Shown here piece after piece: positions 59,289 to 64,000 of a stretch of DNA of 64,000 nucleotides. The notes beneath the pieces were generated by a model. It was not told the DNA's origin and ran no database searches. It was given only the letters and a program-made list of their open reading frames with translations. Where the stretch lies: contig NW_001798962.1 of assembly GCF_000165425.1 (NCBI RefSeq), positions 127,705 to 191,704 of the forward strand. The letters run 5' to 3'. Position numbers and translations under genes: made by a program. The stretch is from Paramecium tetraurelia. Taxonomy: Eukaryota; Ciliophora; Oligohymenophorea; Peniculida; Parameciidae. The stretch's first letter is position 1. Every line of letters begins with the position of its first letter.

Positions 59289-61328
59289 ATGGGATTTAAG
59301 GAAGCTTTCACGAGACAAGGCGATGGAGAGAATCTGCTCTTCGATGATGATGCATTCATCTATTTCGCTATTTCCATTCTTACTTTGGTTATTCTTCCTC
59401 TGGTCTACTCAGTTATCAAGCCACTGTTCACAACATACGTGTTGGGTGAAAATAAAAGAAAATTAGCACGTGTTCCCAAAAGCGGCAATGATCAACTCAA
59501 TCTACAATTGGCTAAATAGGAATTGAAATTGAAATGGCTTACAACAGGTTATGTGTTTAAGGTAAAAAGCTGATTCTTATCTTAGATCATAATACTTGTG
59601 GCTCTATTGCTAATGCTCAATGCATCCATTTAATCTTTGCCAAATGCAGAAAAAATCAAAGGGTTTGATCCTTATGAGATTTTAGAAATCGATCCAACTG
59701 CTACAGAATAGGAAATTCGTAAAGCATATAGAAAAATTTCATTAAAATTGCATCCAGATAAAAATCCTGATGATCCTTAAGCAAATCAAAAATTTATCCT
59801 TCTCACCAAAGCATATGAATGTTTAACAGATGAAGACAAAAAATCCTTATGCATGAAATATGGAAATCCAGATGGACAATAAAGTTTATCTGTTGGTATA
59901 GCAATGCCATCATTTCTATTAAAAAAAGAAAATAGGGCTGCCTTTTTAGCTGTAATTTTCCTTTTGCTTTTGGTTGTTGTACCAATAATTGTTTTGTACG
60001 AGTTGAGATCAATAGGAAAATATGATTAAAATGGAGTCATGCTTAGTAATCAGGAGAAATTTGAACGAGGGTTGGAAGAGAACTTATTAATCAAGAAAGG
60101 AGTAGAATTATCTAGTTGCAGTGATGAATTATGTAGATTAAGATTGAAATCCGAATAATAAGCTATTGACTTAGAGAAATTAGTTAATGAATTGAAAGAA
60201 GAAGCTGAATTGAGAAAAATCTAAAAATTTGAAATAACCGAAGCACTTGAATAGTCGAAAAAATAAAAGAATAAAAAAAGAAGAGTGACCATCTCTGTTG
60301 CCATGATTCTAATCTATGCCCATTTATTTGGTAAACCCATTCCTTAAAGTGTTATATCTTTATATAGATCTACTATTAAGATAATTCCAAAATTAGTCAA
60401 CTCAATGGTAAGATTGGCATTTGAATTCTCTATGAAATACAAAGTAATCCAATGGAGACAAAGAGGAAGATTTTAAACTAAATTTATGGGTGCAAGATGC
60501 ATTAATAACATATTACAATTCTCTCAATGCATAGTCTAAGGCATATATGAAACAGATAATCCAATTAATTAAATTGAGTTTTTTGCTACAAAAGCCAAAG
60601 ATTATATTAAAAAAGGAAAGATGCCAGTGTTTCAAGAATTAGTTCAAAAATAAGTGGATTAGAGAGTGGTAATCAATTTAAATGATGAATTAGTTACCAA
60701 GTTGGGTGCCAGAGGAATTCAAAGATGAAATTATGAAGGAAATCAATATGTTCCCATAATTAGATATCAAACCTGAAGTGACAGTTGATGATGAATCTAT
60801 TGTGGAATAATGTAATGAAGATATCTTTAGTGTAATCATTATTTAATATGCAGATTAAAATAACTTTAACAAGAATGAACACTCCCGAAGGAGAAGACAT
60901 TCCATTTGCTCATTCCAATAGATTTACTTATGTAAAGGAGGAGGGATGGCATATTTTAATAACATTTTAAAACGAAGTGTTTTATTATGCTTTTTTGAAT
61001 GGTTCGAATAGAGAACAATCAACAGAATTCAAATTCTAACCAAAAATGTATTTTGGAGATATAGTTGAATTTGAATTCGTTCTATTCGTCATATCTGATT
61101 GTTACAGAGGATTGGATTCTGAAATACCAATTAAATTTAAAGCCAAAAAAGCTAGCTAAATAAGCAGAGTAAAAATTTAGAATATTTCAGGCTGTTGAAT
61201 ACCATAAGGAAGATTAAGAATTGGATAAGTCACTTCCATTTATTCAATCGATGTTATTCCCCATGTAAAATAAAGTCGAGGATAGTGATTCAGAAGATGA
61301 AGATCAATCAAAGAAAGATGATGAATGA
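59289..61328 (+). CDS. SEC63: Sec63 ER translocon J-protein
   Basis: A 648-residue product with introns of 24, 25, 22 and 22 nt; frame closes exactly. Spans: FIYFAISILTLVILPLVYSV (~25-45), ILVALLLMLN (~95-110) and AFLAVIFLLLLVVVPIIVLY (~210-230). Between the second and third lies a J-domain, DPYEILEIDPTATEQEIRKA, with HPD in LKLHPDKNPDD. The Brl domain follows (ISVAMILIYAHLFGKPIP, ARCINNILQFSQCIVQGIYE) with a C-terminal beta-sandwich (DIPFAHSNRFTYVKEEGWHI) and a very acidic tail DSDSEDEDQSKKDDE. In other eukaryotes Sec63 recruits BiP to the Sec61 channel for protein import into the ER. Confidence 0.95.
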
Positions 61329-61752
61329 GATTGAGTATTAGAATATTATCCATATATTGTATATTAATACGTTGTTTAATATTAAATGTTACCAAAATGA
61401 TTTTAATTTAATTCTAGACTCACAAAATATTCTAAAAATATGACATATGATAAATTAAATAAATGATAAAAACTCCTAAAAGCTGTTTATTCTACTTTTT
61501 CTCATTTTAACAACAGTAATTACTACCTCTTCTCTCCTCTACAGAAAAAAACATAAAAAATTCATTTTTCAATATATGGACATTATTTAGTACAAGAATT
61601 TAAAACAAATCTATTAAATATTCATCTCTAAATATCGAGTCTAAAAGTTAAAGAAAGAACTGATTATATCTAGCAAGAATGCTTAAAGCCAATGATGAAT
61701 GATGATAATCATGAATAACTTCAAAGGCAATATAGTATAGTTTGAATTAAAA
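61329..61752. other. spacer, no gene seen
   Basis: About 420 AT-rich bases between tandem genes. Minus-strand TGA-free frames exist but none is convincing. Presumably promoter of the next gene. Confidence 0.35.
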
Positions 61753-62482
61753 ATGAATTAATAAAGTTTGTGCTTAAGATTTCAAGCATTGCATCAACAT
61801 AGACATCTCTCCCATCCAATTTATCATACACCCAAATCTAAATAACAACGAAGCTATAGTTTGCCTAAACTATTTGTCTTTAATACTAGGAAACAATTTC
61901 ATGAGATTCCTTAAAAAATGAGAAGAAAAAGTTGTGACTGTCAGGAATGTGGAAAAATGACAAGCTTCCAATATAAAAATATGAATATCCCATTCATTCT
62001 CAAGCCATGTAGAATAAGAAAGCAACCATCTCTCAAAAATAATCGATTATTGACTGCATAAAATACAAGTATACGTTTGCACTAGCAATATCATAGAAAA
62101 ACTATTTCGCAAATTCTCTGCCTCAAAATAAGATTCTTTAATTAGTACTTCATCTTCTCAATTAATGCTTACTTCTCTCCGTAGAGCATCAGCAAGAACT
62201 ACAGAAAAACTTATTGAAGATACCCAAATTCGCATACTTGAGCCTCTTAAAACTTGTAAAAGCCATTTCTAATAAAATTCTTAAAAACAAGAAATAAAAA
62301 AGATTACATTATAAATTCCAAAATCATCAAGAATTATCAAAACACAACCTTCTGATCACTAAAAGATAAAGTTACCATAGACGCTTAAAAGTATGAAGTA
62401 AATTCAAACTAGAAACTTTCTTTGCTCGTACTTAACTAAATATAAGAAATCGAAAACATTTATGGTTTAATAAAAGATATGA
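61753..62482 (+). CDS. RRxSCxCxxCG-family protein C, unknown function
   Basis: A 233-residue product with one 28-nt intron (GTATACGTTTG...ATCATAG) that joins QNT to KKLFRKFSASKQD; length closes in frame. One motif copy, MRRKSCDCQECGKMTSF, near residue 57. The N-terminal part is His/Gln-rich (ALHQHRHLSHPIYHTPKS), the C-terminal part basic and Ser/Thr-rich. Same motif spacing as the two genes at 25-27 kb, 35 kb away and on the opposite strand. No membrane span or signal. Function unknown. Confidence 0.68.
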
Positions 62483-63031
62483 AATCTTTATAAAATATTA
62501 ATCATTATAGAGATAGTTTTAAATATATATAATAAATTTATATCAACTTCTCAGACTTTAAGTTACGGGTAGATACATAACAGAGTTGGTTTCATCATTC
62601 TCCATAATTTTAAGTTTGAGGCAAAAAGTATAAAATAATTGGAGATTTTATTTTAAATAAAATAATTTGGTTGTAAAAGAATAGGCAATATGCATAATGA
62701 AATTAATTTATCCATTATGATGTTTGGCGATAAATGCAAATTTCATATGCTTTACTTTTCTTACTACTATTATCGCCTTCATATATTGGAATATTTTATT
62801 TTAGATAAATTTAATCAAAAAAACTTAATATATCTTCTTAAATTAATATTTTTTTGATATATTATATTATTCTAAATTTTTAGTTTTCTTCTTCGATAAC
62901 TATAGATTAAAAGATTGTGAATAAAAACCCCTATATTCTATTATGGGTTCTCATTCTCTAACTCCAATAAATTTATCGACAAATCTGAAGATATTTTATT
63001 ACAGAATTTAATTTCTTTTGTGTGAGAGAAC
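62483..63031. other. AT-rich spacer between convergent genes
   Basis: About 550 bases. A minus TGA-free frame continues through here from the next gene, but it differs from the spliced frame of that gene. Nothing else recognised. Confidence 0.35.
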
Positions 63032-63417
63032 TCAAATTTGCGGTCTGTGAGAAGTAATTAACAATACCGACTTGCTTCTCTAAACCATATTTTATACAAA
63101 AGTACTAGGAGATTATTAATAATCAAACTAATTGTTTCTAAGCCAAGGAAATTCCTCAGAAATTTATTTTGTTCTTATTCTTGATTAAAATTCAAATAAT
63201 TTAAGCCAAAAAAAACTAATCTCCAATTTCCAGAAAAATTTATTCTATTTGATTGGCTTGAATTCCTTTTTTTAAAATTTAAATTTTTGAAAACAAATCC
63301 ATTAGCTACAACCAAATAAAAAGATCATTACTTGATTAAATGATATATCTTAAACAGAAAAGCATTAATATTTAATTTTGTTCTTTCTTAATTATGCTCA
63401 TCTTAATTTCTTTGCAT
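63032..63417 (-). CDS. small hypothetical protein
   Basis: A 119-residue product with a 26-nt intron at 63,306-63,331 (GTAATGATC...GTTGTAG). Start MQRNQDEHNQERTKL directly follows an in-frame TGA. Middle is aromatic and basic (ICFQKFKFQKKEFKP, FFWKLEISFFWLKLFEFQ), end is NMVQRSKSVLLITSHRPQI. Length without the intron is divisible by three. Unspliced, another frame stays open past the stop, so the model depends on the intron. No family recognised. Confidence 0.45.
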
Positions 63418-63544
63418 TCAAATTAATTACAATTATCAGATTCGTTCAAATTAAAATTTCTAGAGTTTTACGGAAAAATAATGAAAAAAACAGTATTTTA
63501 TTAAAGAAATACAAATTAATCAATTCACTAACCAGTTGAAGAAG

Positions 63545-63919
63545 ATGAGTCTCAAAAGAGAATAATATTTGTTTAAAATTGAGAATTAATTTTATTAAAT
63601 TAAAGGAATTTTTTTCATTCTTCCTCTTTTTATTGAAAAATAGATTAATAAAAATCCAGAACCATAACGTTACATGTAAGATCTTATCAATTTATATTGT
63701 ACTCTATAGGCTAGTTTAAAGTAAAAATCGAAATAAACTTTATATAAATGCTTATTCTAATAATTATTGTTATACCCCTACGCTCATCATCCTTAAAGAT
63801 TTAAGTATTTCAAAAGACACTTACAATATGATACAGTCATTTTAGACGCAGATTTGCTCTTTTAGTCTCTTGATTAATTTCAATTAAGATCTTATAATAT
63901 TTTGAATCAACATGATTGA
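63545..63919 (+). CDS. possible small hypothetical protein
   Basis: 125 codons without introns, MSLKREQYLFKIENQFYQIK to LRSYNILNQHD. Contains NPEPQRYMQDLINLYCTLQ and HHPQRFKYFKRHLQYDTV, which look protein-like. Divergent from the small minus-strand gene with 127 bases between starts. No recognised motif; a chance frame is possible. Confidence 0.33.
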
Positions 63920-63977
63920 ATAAGCTCTAGGAGAGTTATCACCAGTGCGTTAATGATTAAAAATAAATAGTTATAAA

Positions 63978-64000
63978 ATGGGGGCAACTTTGAATGCAAG
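63978..64000 (+). CDS. start of a further gene, cut by window edge
   Basis: Only seven full codons, MGATLNA, are visible before the window ends. The ATG follows an A-rich leader, and Gly2 with Thr/Leu downstream fits a myristoylation start as seen in other genes here. Identity cannot be told. Confidence 0.35.

Overview
This 64 kb window looks like macronuclear DNA of a ciliate, most likely a Paramecium. TAA and TAG occur inside nearly every conserved domain where glutamine fits, and TGA is the only working stop. Introns are tiny, mostly 20-35 nt, GTA...TAG, and often restore a frame inside a conserved motif. The DNA is very AT-rich, genes are packed head-to-head and tail-to-tail with short spacers, and there is a trichocyst matrix protein gene (secretory organelle of Paramecium). 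Under the standard code almost no gene is readable; I translated by hand with TAA/TAG = Gln and checked most gene models by requiring (length minus introns) to be divisible by three.

Layout. 0-9 kb: hybrid histidine kinase (-), ankyrin-DHHC palmitoyltransferase (+), PTPDC1-like dual-specificity phosphatase (-), cyclin (+), classical tyrosine phosphatase (-). 9-16 kb: MAPKKK-like kinase (-), second protein kinase (+), EF-hand pseudokinase (-), trichocyst matrix protein (-). 16-25 kb: ankyrin protein (-), two coiled-coil proteins (+), MORN/IQ protein (-), small gene (+), Elongator subunit ELP1 (-). 25-29 kb: two neighbouring genes of an unrecognised RRxSCxCxxCG family (-), RING/B-box/LRR protein (-). 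29-38 kb: two-pass membrane protein (+), LRAT/NlpC-like protein (-), divergent actin (+), USP25/28-like deubiquitinase (+). 38-48 kb: anchored LRR protein (+), AlkD-like DNA alkylation repair protein (-), START-domain protein (+), CDF zinc transporter (+), Nudix hydrolase (-), malate dehydrogenase (+), FtsJ/Trm7 methyltransferase (+). 48-56 kb: large LRR protein (+), an unrecognised MGC-start protein (-), a coiled-coil protein (+). 56-58.6 kb: low-complexity AT-rich stretch with local repeats and a 150-bp assembly gap. 58.6-64 kb: Rab GTPase (+), Sec63 (+), a third RRxSCxCxxCG gene (+), small genes and the start of another gene at the right edge.

Functionally this is an ordinary eukaryotic gene neighbourhood rather than one operon-like system: signalling (kinases, phosphatases, cyclin, His-kinase), secretory pathway (Rab, Sec63, trichocyst protein, DHHC), and tRNA wobble-base modification (ELP1, Trm7). 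The most interesting items are (i) the RRxSCxCxxCG family, with five motif copies in three genes, (ii) an oversized FtsJ intron that becomes a perfect 28-nt intron if a 67-bp TA-bounded segment is removed, which looks like a retained internal eliminated sequence (IES), (iii) an actin with substituted ATPase residues and (iv) a calcium-binding pseudokinase. No tRNA, rRNA, transposon, virus-like element or CRISPR array was recognised.
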